The position numbers and the translations under genes were made by a program. Source: an uncultured Pseudoxanthomonas sp. (lineage in GTDB: Bacteria > Pseudomonadota > Gammaproteobacteria > Xanthomonadales > Xanthomonadaceae). Taken from it: DNA of 42,386 bases. Positions 15,876-24,083 of the stretch are shown here, one piece after another (position 1 is the stretch's first letter; the number at the start of each line of letters is the position of its first letter). The stretch covers positions 1 to 42,386 of the forward strand of contig CALJUL010000122.1 in assembly GCA_937975725.1 (NCBI GenBank). The letters are read 5' to 3'. The notes below the pieces were generated by a model that worked only from the letters and a program-made list of their open reading frames with translations, was not told the origin of the DNA and did not search any database.

Positions 15876-17831
15876 ATGCTCCCTGAACTCGGACAAGTCG
15901 CGCTGATCCTGGCCCTGCTGGTGGCCGCCGTGCAGGCGGTGCTGCCGCTGGCCGGCGCGCACCGCGGCAAGGCGGCCTGGATGGACGTCGCGCGTCCGGC
16001 GGCCTATGGGCAGCTCTGGCTGGTGATGCTGGCCTTCGTCGCCCTGACCGCCTCCTTCGTGCAGCAGGACTTCTCGGTGAAGTACGTCGCCGACAATTCC
16101 AACTCGCTGCTGCCGCTGATCTACCGCTACACCGCGGTGTGGGGCTCGCACGAAGGTTCGCTGCTGCTGTGGGCGCTGATCCTGGCGCTGTGGGGCGGCG
16201 CGGTGGCGCTGTTCTCGCGCGGCCTGCCCGACGAGGTGATGGCGCGCGTGATCGGCGTACTCGGCATCATCGCGGTCGGCTTCCTCGCTTTCCTGATCTT
16301 CACCTCCAACCCGTTCGTGCGCCTGCTGCCCTCGCCCGGCGAAGGCCGCGACCTGAATCCGCTGCTGCAGGACCCGGGCATGATCATCCACCCGCCGATG
16401 CAGTACTTCGGCTGGGCCGGATTCTCGGTGCCCTTCGCCTTCGCCATCGCCGCGCTGCTGGACGGCCGCGTGGACGCGCGCTGGCTGCGCTGGACCCGGC
16501 CGTGGACCAACGTCGCCTGGGGCCTGCTGACCATCGGCATCGCACTCGGTAGCTGGTGGGCGTACTACGAACTGGGCTGGGGCGGCTGGTGGTTCTGGGA
16601 TCCGGTCGAAAATGCCGCCTTCATGCCGTGGCTGGTCGGCGCTGCGCTGATCCACTCGCAGGCCGTCACCGAGAAGCGCGGCGCGTTCCGCGGCTGGACG
16701 CTGCTGCTGGCCATCTCGGCGTTCTCGCTGTCGCTGCTGGGCACGTTCCTGGTGCGTTCGGGCGTGATCACCAGCGTGCACGCGTTCGCCTCCGATCCGG
16801 CCCGCGGCCTCTTCATCCTGGTGTTCCTCGGCATCGTCATCGGCGGCTCACTGCTGCTGTACGCCTGGCGCGCGCCGCAACTGGCCGACGACGCATCGGA
16901 GAAGTCGTACTTCGCCGCCGGCTCGCGCGAGACGCTGCTGCTGGCCAACAACCTGCTGCTGACTGCCGCCTGCGCGATGATCCTACTGGGCACGCTGTAC
17001 CCGCTGATCGCCGATGCGCTGGACCTGGGCAAGATCTCGGTCGGCCCGCCCTACTTCAGCCTGCTGTTCATCGTGCTGATGGCGCCGCTGGTGGCGCTGG
17101 TGCCGTTCGGCCCGCTGACCAGGTGGCAGCGCGACAAGGCCTCGCGCGTGGGCGCGATGCTGCTGCCGTGGGCGCTGCTGGCGGCCGTGCTGGCCGTCAT
17201 CGCGTACTTCCTCGCCCCGCAGGGCAAGCTCAAGGCCGCCGCCGGCATCCTCGGCGCGGCCTGGGTGGGCCTGGGCACGCTGCGCTTCGTCTGGTCGCGG
17301 CTGCGCGCCAACGGCCGCTTCACCCCGGAGATGCTGGGCATGACCCTGGCCCACGTCGGCATCGCCGTGTTCCTGGTCGGCGCGCTGCTGGTGGAAGCGC
17401 TGAACGTGCAGCGCGAACTGGCGGTGAAGCCGGGCCAGACCGTCGAGGTCGGCCGCTGGGGCTTCCACTTCCAGGGCGTCGACGAGACCCAGGGCCCCAA
17501 CTACCTGTCCGACCGCGGCCACGTGCAGGTGCTGCGCGACGGTGTGCCAGTGACGCTGCTGCACCCGGAAAAGCGCGCCTATGCCAGCGGCGGCCAGGTG
17601 ATGACCGAGGCCGGCATCCGCCCCGGCGTGCTCGGCGACGTCTACGTCGCGCTCGGCGAACCGCTGGGCGACGGCGCCTGGGCGCTGCGCGTGCACGTCA
17701 AGCCCTTCGTCCGCTGGATCTGGCTGGGCGCCGCGCTGATGGCGCTGGGCGGATTCGTCACCGCGGCCGACCGCCGCTTCACCCGCCGGCCGGACGAGAG
17801 CCGCCGCAGACCCGAGTCGCAGAACGCATGA
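15876..17831 (+). CDS. ccmF: Cytochrome c heme lyase subunit CcmF
   Basis: A 651-residue polytopic membrane protein that transfers heme from CcmE to apocytochrome c with CcmH. The start ATG at 15876 gives MLPELGQVALILALLVA, as in other CcmF proteins. It has the WWD signature GWGGWWFWDPVENAAFMPW, histidines in GSHEGSLLLW and IIHPPMQYFGWAGF, and H in IHSQAVTEKRG, the expected b-heme and WWD-heme ligands. RSGVITSVHAFASDPARG is also diagnostic. The C-terminal periplasmic domain (about 520-600) precedes the last helix. The stop overlaps ccmG (ATGA). Confidence 0.95.
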   Translation: MLPELGQVALILALLVAAVQAVLPLAGAHRGKAAWMDVARPAAYGQLWLVMLAFVALTASFVQQDFSVKYVADNSNSLLPLIYRYTAVWGSHEGSLLLWALILALWGGAVALFSRGLPDEVMARVIGVLGIIAVGFLAFLIFTSNPFVRLLPSPGEGRDLNPLLQDPGMIIHPPMQYFGWAGFSVPFAFAIAALLDGRVDARWLRWTRPWTNVAWGLLTIGIALGSWWAYYELGWGGWWFWDPVENAAFMPWLVGAALIHSQAVTEKRGAFRGWTLLLAISAFSLSLLGTFLVRSGVITSVHAFASDPARGLFILVFLGIVIGGSLLLYAWRAPQLADDASEKSYFAAGSRETLLLANNLLLTAACAMILLGTLYPLIADALDLGKISVGPPYFSLLFIVLMAPLVALVPFGPLTRWQRDKASRVGAMLLPWALLAAVLAVIAYFLAPQGKLKAAAGILGAAWVGLGTLRFVWSRLRANGRFTPEMLGMTLAHVGIAVFLVGALLVEALNVQRELAVKPGQTVEVGRWGFHFQGVDETQGPNYLSDRGHVQVLRDGVPVTLLHPEKRAYASGGQVMTEAGIRPGVLGDVYVALGEPLGDGAWALRVHVKPFVRWIWLGAALMALGGFVTAADRRFTRRPDESRRRPESQNA

Positions 17832-18424
17832 ACGACGCCTCCGAACTCCCGCCCTCGCCGCCGCGCTCGAACGGCGCCCTGGCCTTCGCCGCGGTCATCG
17901 CCGGCCTGTTCTTCATCGGCCTGATGGGCCTGCTGTACTACGGCGTGAAGCAGTCCGACCGCGCCGACCGCGATGCGCTGCCGTCGCCGCTGGTCGGCAA
18001 GCCCGCGCCGGCGTTCGACCTGCCGCTGCTGCACGACCCGTCCAAACGCATCACCGGCCAGACGCTGGCCGGCGAGCCTTACGTGATGAACGTCTGGGGA
18101 AGCTGGTGCCCCGAGTGCCGGGTGGAGCATCCGGTGCTGACCAGGTTCGCGCTGACCAAGCGCGTGCGCTTCGTCGGCTACAACCTCAAGGACGAACGCC
18201 AGGACGCGCTGCGCTGGCTGGAGCAGTTCGGCAATCCGTACATGCTGGTCGTGGCCGACCAGGACGGCCGCGCCGCCATCGACTGGGGCATCTATGGCGC
18301 GCCAGAGACCTTCCTGGTGGACGGTCACGGCATCGTGCGCTGGAAGCACGTGGGCGCGGTCGACGACGCCATCATCGAGCACCAGTTGATCCCCGCACTG
18401 GAAAAGATCGAAGCCAGCCGATGA
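17828..18424 (+). CDS. ccmG: Thiol:disulfide interchange protein CcmG/DsbE
   Basis: A 198-residue membrane-tethered thioredoxin-like protein that keeps the CXXCH cysteines of apocytochromes reduced. After a Pro/Ser-rich cytoplasmic start, residues 18-40 form the anchor. The redox site is WCPEC (C94, C97) in NVWGSWCPECRVEHP, followed by the family's GYNLKDERQDAL and cis-proline segment YGAPETFLVDGHG. Its overlaps with ccmF and ccmH (ATGA at both ends) place it firmly in the operon. Confidence 0.94.
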   Translation: MNDASELPPSPPRSNGALAFAAVIAGLFFIGLMGLLYYGVKQSDRADRDALPSPLVGKPAPAFDLPLLHDPSKRITGQTLAGEPYVMNVWGSWCPECRVEHPVLTRFALTKRVRFVGYNLKDERQDALRWLEQFGNPYMLVVADQDGRAAIDWGIYGAPETFLVDGHGIVRWKHVGAVDDAIIEHQLIPALEKIEASR

Positions 18425-18978
18425 ACATCCTTCCCCGCCCATGGACGCGGTTGCGGTCCGGACCCCGCGATGGAAACACCGGGGCCGGTTCCCGGCAGCC
18501 GAACGGCGTGCCAACCCCGGCTGCGGGCAGGCGCGGGCATGGCGCGGCCTGGCTGCTGCTCCTGGCGTGGCTGGCCTGCGCCGGCGCCTTCGCCCAGGCC
18601 AGCGATCCCACGCCGTTGCAGTTCCGCGACGCCGCCGAGGAAGCGCGCTTCCATGGCCTCACCGCCGAACTGCGCTGCGTGAAGTGCCAGAACCAGTCGC
18701 TGGCCGATTCCAACGCGCAGATCGCCCAGGACCTGCGCCGCGAAGTGCTGGACCTGATGCGCCAGAGCAAGAGCGACGCGCAGGTCAAGCAGTTCCTGGT
18801 GGACCGCTACGGCGAGTTCGTGCTGTACAGGCCGGACGTCGCGCCGGGGACCTACCTGCTGTGGTTCGGCCCGCTGCTGTTGCTGCTGGGCGGCGGCGTG
18901 GTGCTGTGGCGCATCGTCGCCCGGCGCGCGCGACGGCCGGCGCCGGCCGCCGCCAACGACGACGAGCAGGAGTGGTGA
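18421..18978 (+). CDS. ccmH: Cytochrome c maturation protein CcmH (CycL-type)
   Basis: A 185-residue thioredoxin-partner protein of the heme lyase complex. The redox motif is RCVKC (C86, C89) in ELRCVKCQNQSLADSNA, then AQDLRREVLDLM, FLVDRYGEFVLYRPD, and a C-terminal helix (about 150-172). The signal/anchor is LLLLAWLACAGAFAQA (about 45-60). The ATG at 18421 overlaps the ccmG stop, but it places about 40 hydrophilic Arg/Pro/Gly residues before the signal segment, longer than usual; a GTG at codon 30 is the only obvious alternative. The TPR part found in E. coli CcmH is a separate gene here (ccmI). Confidence 0.92.
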   Translation: MNILPRPWTRLRSGPRDGNTGAGSRQPNGVPTPAAGRRGHGAAWLLLLAWLACAGAFAQASDPTPLQFRDAAEEARFHGLTAELRCVKCQNQSLADSNAQIAQDLRREVLDLMRQSKSDAQVKQFLVDRYGEFVLYRPDVAPGTYLLWFGPLLLLLGGGVVLWRIVARRARRPAPAAANDDEQEW

Positions 18979-20003
18979 TGGCCGTCTTCGTTCTGCTCGC
19001 TGTCGTGCTCTCGGCCGCCATGCTGCTGGCGGTGCTGTGGCCGCTGTGGCGCGATTCGCGCGCGCTGGTGCTGGGCGGCGTGGCCGCCCTGGGGCTTGCG
19101 ACGTTCGCGCTGTACCGCGTAGTCGGCACGCCCGCCGCGCTGGCGCCGGACGCCGAGCGCGCCGCCATGCCCGCCACGCTGGAAGACGCCGTCGCGCAAC
19201 TGGAAGCCGAACTGGCCAAGCATCCTGCCGAAGCCGAGGGCTGGCGCCTGCTGGGCAAGTCCTACGCCACCCTGCAACGCTACGGCGACGCGCAGCGCGC
19301 GTTCGAGCGCGCCATGCAGTTGCTGCCCGACGACGCCGACGCGCTGGTCGACGCTGCGCAGGCGCGCCTGTTCAACAACCCGGAGCGCAAGCTCGACGCG
19401 CAGGCGATGGCCTGGCTGGAACGCGCGCGCGCGGCCAGCCCCGGCCACCAGCGCGCGCTGTGGCTGATCGGCCTGGCGCAGCGCCAGGAAGGCAAGCCCG
19501 CCGAAGCGGCCAGGACCTGGGAACCGCTGCTGGCGCAGGTGGACGCCGGCACCGCCGCCAGCCTGCGCGCGCAGGTCAACGAAGCCCGCGCCGAAGCCGC
19601 CCTGCCGCCGTTGCCCGATGCGCCGACGCCCGCGACCGCCGGCGAAGCCGCGGCGCCGGCCCTGCTGACAGTGACGGTGGACATCGCCCCCGCGCTGAAG
19701 GCGAAGCTGGGCGACGGCGATACCCTGTTCGTGTTCGCGCGCCAGGTGAACGGCCCGCCGATGCCGGTGGCGGCCAAGCGCCTGCCGGCGACGGCGTTCC
19801 CGGTGACCGTGGCGCTGGACGACGGCGACAGCCCCATGCCCACGCTCAAGCTCTCGCAACTGCCGCAGGTGCAACTGGTGGCGCGCATCTCAAAGGGCGG
19901 CGCCGCCGGCGCGCAGTCCGGCGACCTGGAGGCAGCGCCGCTCACCGTCGAAGTCGGCGCCGGCGGCACGCAGGCGCTGACCATCGACCGCGTGGTGCCG
20001 TAG
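18978..20003 (+). CDS. ccmI: Cytochrome c maturation TPR protein CcmI (CycH)
   Basis: A 341-residue apocytochrome c chaperone. Two membrane helices fill residues 1-50 (MAVFVLLAVVLSAAMLLAVL and a second after ALVLGG). A leucine-rich cytoplasmic loop is short. Then come TPR units: AEGWRLLGKSYATLQRYGDA, DADALVDAAQARLF and HQRALWLIGLAQRQ (about 85-190). The C-terminal domain (about 225-341) starts ALLTVTVDIAPALKAKLGDG, the usual beta-rich CcmI/NrfG end. The ATG at 18978 shares one base with the ccmH TGA. It is the last ccm gene; the next gene follows after 28 bp and could be cotranscribed. Confidence 0.92.
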   Translation: MAVFVLLAVVLSAAMLLAVLWPLWRDSRALVLGGVAALGLATFALYRVVGTPAALAPDAERAAMPATLEDAVAQLEAELAKHPAEAEGWRLLGKSYATLQRYGDAQRAFERAMQLLPDDADALVDAAQARLFNNPERKLDAQAMAWLERARAASPGHQRALWLIGLAQRQEGKPAEAARTWEPLLAQVDAGTAASLRAQVNEARAEAALPPLPDAPTPATAGEAAAPALLTVTVDIAPALKAKLGDGDTLFVFARQVNGPPMPVAAKRLPATAFPVTVALDDGDSPMPTLKLSQLPQVQLVARISKGGAAGAQSGDLEAAPLTVEVGAGGTQALTIDRVVP

Positions 20004-20031
20004 GGCCACGCACCTGGACACGGCCGGTCCC

Positions 20032-20964
20032 GTGCGGCGGCCGCGCCGGGCCGCCCGGTTCGCGCCGTGGCTGGCGGTGCCGGCGATGCTCGGCATGGCG
20101 CTTCCCCTGCAGCGCGCCTGGTTGCCGGGCAGTGGCCCGGTGGCCTGGGCGCTGGACCTGTTTTCCCACTGGCAACCCGTCCATGCCGCGCTCTGGCTGC
20201 TGGCCTGCCTGCTCGGCGCGTCGGGCCGCAGGCGCTGGCTGCTGGGGCTGCCGTTCGCGCTGCTGCCCTGGGCCACCGCCAGCCGCATGGCCGCGCCTGC
20301 CGAAGGACCGGCCAAGCTGGTCGTCGCGGCCGCCAACGTGCAGCGCGACAACCACGATCCGGCGCCGCTGCTCGCCTGGCTGGAACGGCACCCCGCCAAT
20401 CTGGTGGTGCTCACCGAACTGTCTCCCGCCTATGCCGAAGCGCTGCAACGCCAGGCGCCGGCGCGCTGGCGCCATCGCGCGCTGCATCCGCAGCTTTCGC
20501 CGCCAGGCCTCGGCGTGCTCTCCGACCGGCCTCTGCACGACGTGCGCGTGCTGCCCGATGCCCTGGGCGCGCTGCGGATCGAAGCCGACTTCCTGCTCGA
20601 CGGTATCGACGTGCGCCTCGTCGCCATCCATCCCAAGCCGCCGTGGTCCACGCGCAAGCACGAAGCGCGCGACCGCTTGCTCGGCGACATCGCCGCCGTC
20701 GCGCGGGCGCGGCCCGTCATCGTGGCCGGCGACACCAACGCCACGCCCTGGTCCAGCGCCCTGCTCGCAACGCGGGCACGCGGGCTGGCGCGCGCCACCG
20801 GAAACTGGCCCACTTATCCAACGGAAGGCGGCGGCATCGCGGGCGTCGCCATCGACCACATCCTGGTCTCGCCGCACTTCGCCCGCGTCCATGCCGAACG
20901 CGGCCCGGATATCGGCTCGGACCATCTGCCGGTGCGCGCCGGGCTGCGCTGGCGCGGCGAGTAG
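20032..20964 (+). CDS. Endonuclease/exonuclease/phosphatase (EEP) family membrane protein
   Basis: A 310-residue protein with an N-terminal membrane region (about 10-30 and 55-85) and a C-terminal EEP domain. Catalytic motifs are visible: VVAAANVQRDN (metal-ligand Asn), VVLTELSPAYAEAL (the metal-ligand acidic residue), AIHPKPPW, VAGDTNATPW, IDHILVSP and GSDHLPVRA. This matches the DNase I-like/YdcE type seen in many membrane-anchored EEP proteins, whose substrates (nucleic acid or phosphoester) are unknown. The GTG at 20032 is used; an ATG at 20086 would remove the first membrane segment. It is 28 bp from ccmI and 26 bp from the next gene. Confidence 0.86.
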   Translation: MRRPRRAARFAPWLAVPAMLGMALPLQRAWLPGSGPVAWALDLFSHWQPVHAALWLLACLLGASGRRRWLLGLPFALLPWATASRMAAPAEGPAKLVVAAANVQRDNHDPAPLLAWLERHPANLVVLTELSPAYAEALQRQAPARWRHRALHPQLSPPGLGVLSDRPLHDVRVLPDALGALRIEADFLLDGIDVRLVAIHPKPPWSTRKHEARDRLLGDIAAVARARPVIVAGDTNATPWSSALLATRARGLARATGNWPTYPTEGGGIAGVAIDHILVSPHFARVHAERGPDIGSDHLPVRAGLRWRGE

Positions 20965-20978
20965 CGCGGCGCGGCCGT

Positions 20979-20984
20979 TACACT
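20979..20984 (+). promoter_or_regulatory. Candidate -10 element just upstream of the MetX-family gene
   Basis: TACACT ends 6 bp before the ATG at 20991. If used, transcription would start at or very near the start codon, giving a leaderless message. No Shine-Dalgarno sequence is visible in front of the gene, which fits. Confidence 0.35.
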
Positions 20985-20990
20985 AGGCGC

Positions 20991-22103
20991 ATGACCGAAT
21001 TCACCCCTCCCGGCACGCGCTTCCATCCCCTGCCCTCGCCGTTCCGCATGAAGCGCGGCGGCGCCCTGCACGGGGCGCGCATGGCGTACGAGACCTGGGG
21101 CACGCTCAACGAGCGCCGCGACAACGCCGTGCTGATCGTCACCGGTCTGTCGCCGGACGCGCACGCCGCGCGCACGCCCGGCAACCCGGCCGACGGCTGG
21201 TGGGAGGCGATGCTCGGCCCCGGCAAGCCCATCGACACCGACCGCTGGTTCGTGGTGTGCGTGAACTCGCTGGGCAGTTGCAAGGGCTCGACCGGGCCGG
21301 CCTCGGTGAATCCCGACACCGGCGAGCTGTACCGCCTGGACTTCCCCGAACTCTCGGTGGAGGACGGCGCCAACGCCGCCTTCGACGTGGTGCGCGGGCT
21401 GGGCATTGAACAACTGGCCTGCATCATCGGCAACTCGATGGGCGGCATGACCGCATTGGCCTACCTGCTGCTGCACCCGGGCGCGGCGCGCACCCACGTC
21501 AACATCTCCGGCAGCGCGCAGGCGCTGCCGTTCTCCATCGCCATCCGCTCGTTGCAGCGCGAGGCGATCCGGCTGGACCCCAACTGGAACGGCGGCCGCT
21601 ACGACGACGACACCTACCCGGAATCCGGCATGCGCATGGCGCGCAAGCTGGGCGTCATCACCTACCGCTCCGCGCTGGAATGGGACGGCCGCTTCGGCCG
21701 CGTGCGGCTGGAATCCGACCGCCCCGACGAAGACCCGTTCGGCCTGGAATTCCAGGTGGAAAGCTACCTGGAAGGCCACGCGCGCCGCTTCGTGCGCCGC
21801 TTCGATCCCAACTGCTACCTCTACCTCAGCCGTTCGATGGACTGGTTCGACCTAGGCGAATACGCCGACGGCGACGTGATGGCCGGGCTGGCGAAGATCC
21901 GCGTGCAGCGGGCGCTGGCCATCGGCGCCGCCACCGACATCCTGTTCCCGCTGCAACAGCAGCAGCAGATCGCCGAGGGCCTGGCCGCGGGCGGCGCGCA
22001 GGCGCAGTTCCTGCCGCTGGACTCGCCGCAGGGACACGATGCGTTCCTGGTCGATTTCGGCCGCTTCGGCCCCGCGCTGGCGGAATTCCTGGGCAGCCTC
22101 TGA
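20991..22103 (+). CDS. MetX-family O-succinyltransferase, probably serine O-succinyltransferase
   Basis: A 370-residue alpha/beta-hydrolase acyltransferase. The catalytic triad is S149 (IGNSMGGM), D316 (GAATDILFP) and H349 (PQGHDAFLVD). The segments GLSPDAHAA, NSLGSCKGSTGPAS and HVNISGSAQALPFSIAIRS strongly resemble the xanthomonad MetX-like enzyme that acts on L-serine with succinyl-CoA, rather than classical homoserine acetyltransferases, which have GG-C-GT-GPSS wording. Many pipelines would call it homoserine O-acyltransferase (metX). The neighbouring cysteine dioxygenase gene supports a role in cysteine metabolism. Acyl-donor and acceptor choice is inferred from remembered sequence resemblance and needs biochemical confirmation. 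The protein is cytoplasmic and full length. Confidence 0.9.
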   Translation: MTEFTPPGTRFHPLPSPFRMKRGGALHGARMAYETWGTLNERRDNAVLIVTGLSPDAHAARTPGNPADGWWEAMLGPGKPIDTDRWFVVCVNSLGSCKGSTGPASVNPDTGELYRLDFPELSVEDGANAAFDVVRGLGIEQLACIIGNSMGGMTALAYLLLHPGAARTHVNISGSAQALPFSIAIRSLQREAIRLDPNWNGGRYDDDTYPESGMRMARKLGVITYRSALEWDGRFGRVRLESDRPDEDPFGLEFQVESYLEGHARRFVRRFDPNCYLYLSRSMDWFDLGEYADGDVMAGLAKIRVQRALAIGAATDILFPLQQQQQIAEGLAAGGAQAQFLPLDSPQGHDAFLVDFGRFGPALAEFLGSL

Positions 22104-22206
22104 GGCGCGGCTCCAGCCGTTCGCAGGCTGCCGCTCCGTTCGCGCGGCGGCGAGGGACATTCCGCACGTCCATGGCGCCCGCAACGCCTCCTTACACCCC
22201 CGCCAC

Positions 22207-22212
22207 TAGAAT
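22207..22212 (+). promoter_or_regulatory. Candidate -10 element of the cysteine dioxygenase gene
   Basis: TAGAAT lies 30 bp before the ATG in a 139-bp gap. A weak TTACAC occurs only 9 bp upstream, so no proper -35 is recognised. Confidence 0.3.
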
Positions 22213-22242
22213 GGCCCCACATTCTCCAGGCAGGGCCATGCC

Positions 22243-22830
22243 ATGACCCTCGACTTTCCCGGCGCCGGCAAGCTGATCGCTTCGCTGGACGCCGCGGTCG
22301 CCCTGGGCGACCACCGCGCCGTCACCGACGCGCTGCGCCACACCCTGTGCGAACTCATCCGCGACGACGGCGTGCGGCTGCCGGACGCGGTGATGCAGCC
22401 GATCGACGACCACTACGCCCGCCGCGAGCTCTACACCAGCCCGGAACACGGCTACAGCGTCATCGCCATGACCTGGGCGCCCGGCCAGGGCACCCAGGTC
22501 CACGACCATTCCGGCATGTGGTGCGTGGAAGGCGTCTGGCGCGGCCGGCTGGAGATCACCCAGTACGAACTGGCCGAACGCGACGACGCCCGCTACCGTT
22601 TTCAGCCCGCCGGCACCATCGAGGCCGGCACCGGCTCGGCCGGCAGCCTGATCCCGCCGCACGAGTACCACAGCATCCGCAACCCCAGCGATTCGGCCAT
22701 CGCCGTCAGCCTCCACGTCTACCAGCGCACCATGGTCCGCTGCGGCATCTACATCCCCGAGGACGGCGCCGGCACCGACGGCTGGCTGCGCCGCGGCGAA
22801 CGCCTGCTCGGCACGGACCGGGCGGACTGA
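22243..22830 (+). CDS. Cysteine dioxygenase (cupin)
   Basis: A 195-residue iron cupin. The metal motif is H87-D-H89 in QVHDHSGMWC, with a further His in PPHEYHSIRN (H143 preferred). C94 and Y160 (LHVYQRTM) stand at the spacing of the Cys-Tyr cofactor pair of mammalian cysteine dioxygenase, and R60/R61 (YARREL) at the substrate-carboxylate arginine. This favours true L-cysteine dioxygenase (to cysteine sulfinate) over 3-mercaptopropionate dioxygenases, which use Gln there. It is cytosolic. The upstream MetX-family gene probably makes the activated serine for cysteine synthesis, so synthesis and breakdown of cysteine are adjacent. Residue numbering comparisons are from memory of the family. Confidence 0.87.
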   Translation: MTLDFPGAGKLIASLDAAVALGDHRAVTDALRHTLCELIRDDGVRLPDAVMQPIDDHYARRELYTSPEHGYSVIAMTWAPGQGTQVHDHSGMWCVEGVWRGRLEITQYELAERDDARYRFQPAGTIEAGTGSAGSLIPPHEYHSIRNPSDSAIAVSLHVYQRTMVRCGIYIPEDGAGTDGWLRRGERLLGTDRAD

Positions 22831-22872
22831 ACGCCAGCACCCCACCCCTGTCGGCCGGGGCCGCCCCTCGGC

Positions 22873-22878
22873 TATACT
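22873..22878 (+). promoter_or_regulatory. -10 element of tRNA-Leu
   Basis: TATACT ends 10 bp before the mature tRNA 5' end. The gap between -10 and the tRNA is short and GC-rich as usual for tRNA promoters. Confidence 0.5.
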
Positions 22879-22888
22879 CGCCAACCGC

Positions 22889-22974
22889 GCCGAAGTGGCG
22901 GAATGGTAGACGCAGCGGACTCAAAATCCGCCGCCCTTAAAAGCGTGTGGGTTCGAGTCCCACCTTCGGCACCA
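22889..22974 (+). tRNA. tRNA-Leu (anticodon CAA)
   Basis: The acceptor arm GCCGAAG pairs with CTTCGGC, followed by A73 and an encoded CCA. The anticodon stem GCGGA/TCCGC encloses loop CTCAAAA, giving anticodon CAA, which reads UUG. A long variable arm (GCCCTTAAAAGCGTG region) and the T-arm GGGTTCGAGTCCC identify a class II leucine tRNA. Length is 86 nt. A terminator follows immediately, and the restriction-modification genes start about 100 bp downstream. Because UUG is a minor leucine codon in this GC-rich genome but is used at Gln-Leu junctions that avoid CAGCTG, this tRNA may matter for translating them. Confidence 0.95.
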
Positions 22975-22986
22975 GCAAGCAAGGAA

Positions 22987-23020
22987 AAGGGTTGGGCCTA
23001 GCAGCCCGGCCCTTTTTATT
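22987..23020 (+). terminator. Rho-independent terminator after tRNA-Leu
   Basis: An 11-bp stem AAGGGTTGGGC / GCCCGGCCCTT (two G-T pairs) with loop CTAGCA is followed by TTTTTATTT. This is a strong intrinsic terminator, rare in a sequence this GC-rich. Confidence 0.85.
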
Positions 23021-23079
23021 TCGCGCGACCTGCATGGGCTTGCCGCCGGCTGGGCGGACAAACTCAAAGCCGCTGCGTG

Positions 23080-24072
23080 CTAGAGCGTCAGCGCGGCCTG
23101 CGAACGCAGCTTCGCGAGGTCCACGGATTCGCCCGCACAGATGCGCTCGTAGAGCTCACGCATGGTGTCGGGGTGCGTGCCCTTGTCGAGGAATCGGAAG
23201 GCAGACCCGCCGACGTATTCGGGCAACAGTTCGAACGTCAGCCACCGCCGCCCTTCCGCCTCGGCAACTTGGCCCGTCGTGTTCGAACCGCCGAAAATGT
23301 CCAGCACCAGGTCGTCACGGTCGGTCAGCATGCGAATGAAGAATTCCGGCAACCGGGTCGGGAACCGTGCCGGGTGGGCCTTGATGCCGACCGCCTTGCA
23401 GCCTGACAGGTATGCGCCATTGGATTCGGAATTCGGGATCTGCAACAGGTTCGGCGGGATCGCTCCGCCATTGTCCTTGGCGAAGCCCTTGCCGATGTCG
23501 TGGCCCGAGGGGCGCACCATCGGTGTGTAGAACTTGTCCGGGTCCTCGATCAGCTTCTTCATGCGGTCGCTGTACGGGGCAAGCACCCTGGTCACGTCCG
23601 CCTTCGGCCATTCGGTCTTGCTGAACCACCATACCGTGTTCACGGAGTCCTTGACCCGCATCTTCCGTTTGTTGACCCATTCGATCGGGCTGGGCAGCTT
23701 CGAGGGGTTGAACCAGTAGAAGTCCTCGGCGAGGAAGAACCCGATCTCGTCCACCATCCGGATCATCACCCGGAAGTTGTACAGGCTCCGGGCAGGCACG
23801 CCCTTCATGTACGCGCCACCGAAGTCCACGACGAAACTGCCGTCGTCGGCGAGCTTGCGGTGCACCAGCCGCGCGAACTCCAGGAACCAGTCGATGTATT
23901 CGTGCTGATCCAGGTTGCCGTATGCCTTCTGCCGCTGCAGAGCGAACGGTGGGCTGGTCACGACGAGATTGACGCTGCCGTCCGGCAGCCCGGCCAGCAA
24001 CTCGCGCGAATCGCCGACGAAGGCGCTACCCCTGCGGGTGTGGTACGCGGGCTTGACGTTGCCGACCTTCAT
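23080..24072 (-). CDS. pvuIIM-like: PvuII-type N4-cytosine DNA methyltransferase (CAGCTG)
   Basis: A 330-residue beta-class methyltransferase with motif IV before motif I. Motif IV is TSPPF (residues 39-43), the form used by N4-cytosine enzymes, and the AdoMet-binding motif I is DIFGGSNTTG (258-267). Long stretches, such as FALQRQKAYGNLDQHEYIDW and SKLPSPIEWVNKRKMRVKDS, closely match my memory of M.PvuII, as does total length. The predicted product is CAG(m4C)TG, protecting against the adjacent endonuclease. The ATG at 24072 faces the controller gene across 60 bp. Base composition looks less GC-rich than in flanking genes, consistent with transfer. The specificity is inferred by homology. Confidence 0.93.
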   Translation of the reverse strand: MKVGNVKPAYHTRRGSAFVGDSRELLAGLPDGSVNLVVTSPPFALQRQKAYGNLDQHEYIDWFLEFARLVHRKLADDGSFVVDFGGAYMKGVPARSLYNFRVMIRMVDEIGFFLAEDFYWFNPSKLPSPIEWVNKRKMRVKDSVNTVWWFSKTEWPKADVTRVLAPYSDRMKKLIEDPDKFYTPMVRPSGHDIGKGFAKDNGGAIPPNLLQIPNSESNGAYLSGCKAVGIKAHPARFPTRLPEFFIRMLTDRDDLVLDIFGGSNTTGQVAEAEGRRWLTFELLPEYVGGSAFRFLDKGTHPDTMRELYERICAGESVDLAKLRSQAALTL

Positions 24073-24083
24073 CGCTCACTGCT

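Noticed and set aside
20991..20993. SAM or other methionine riboswitch upstream of the MetX-family gene
   Set aside because: Only 26 bp separate it from the previous gene; no room for a riboswitch.
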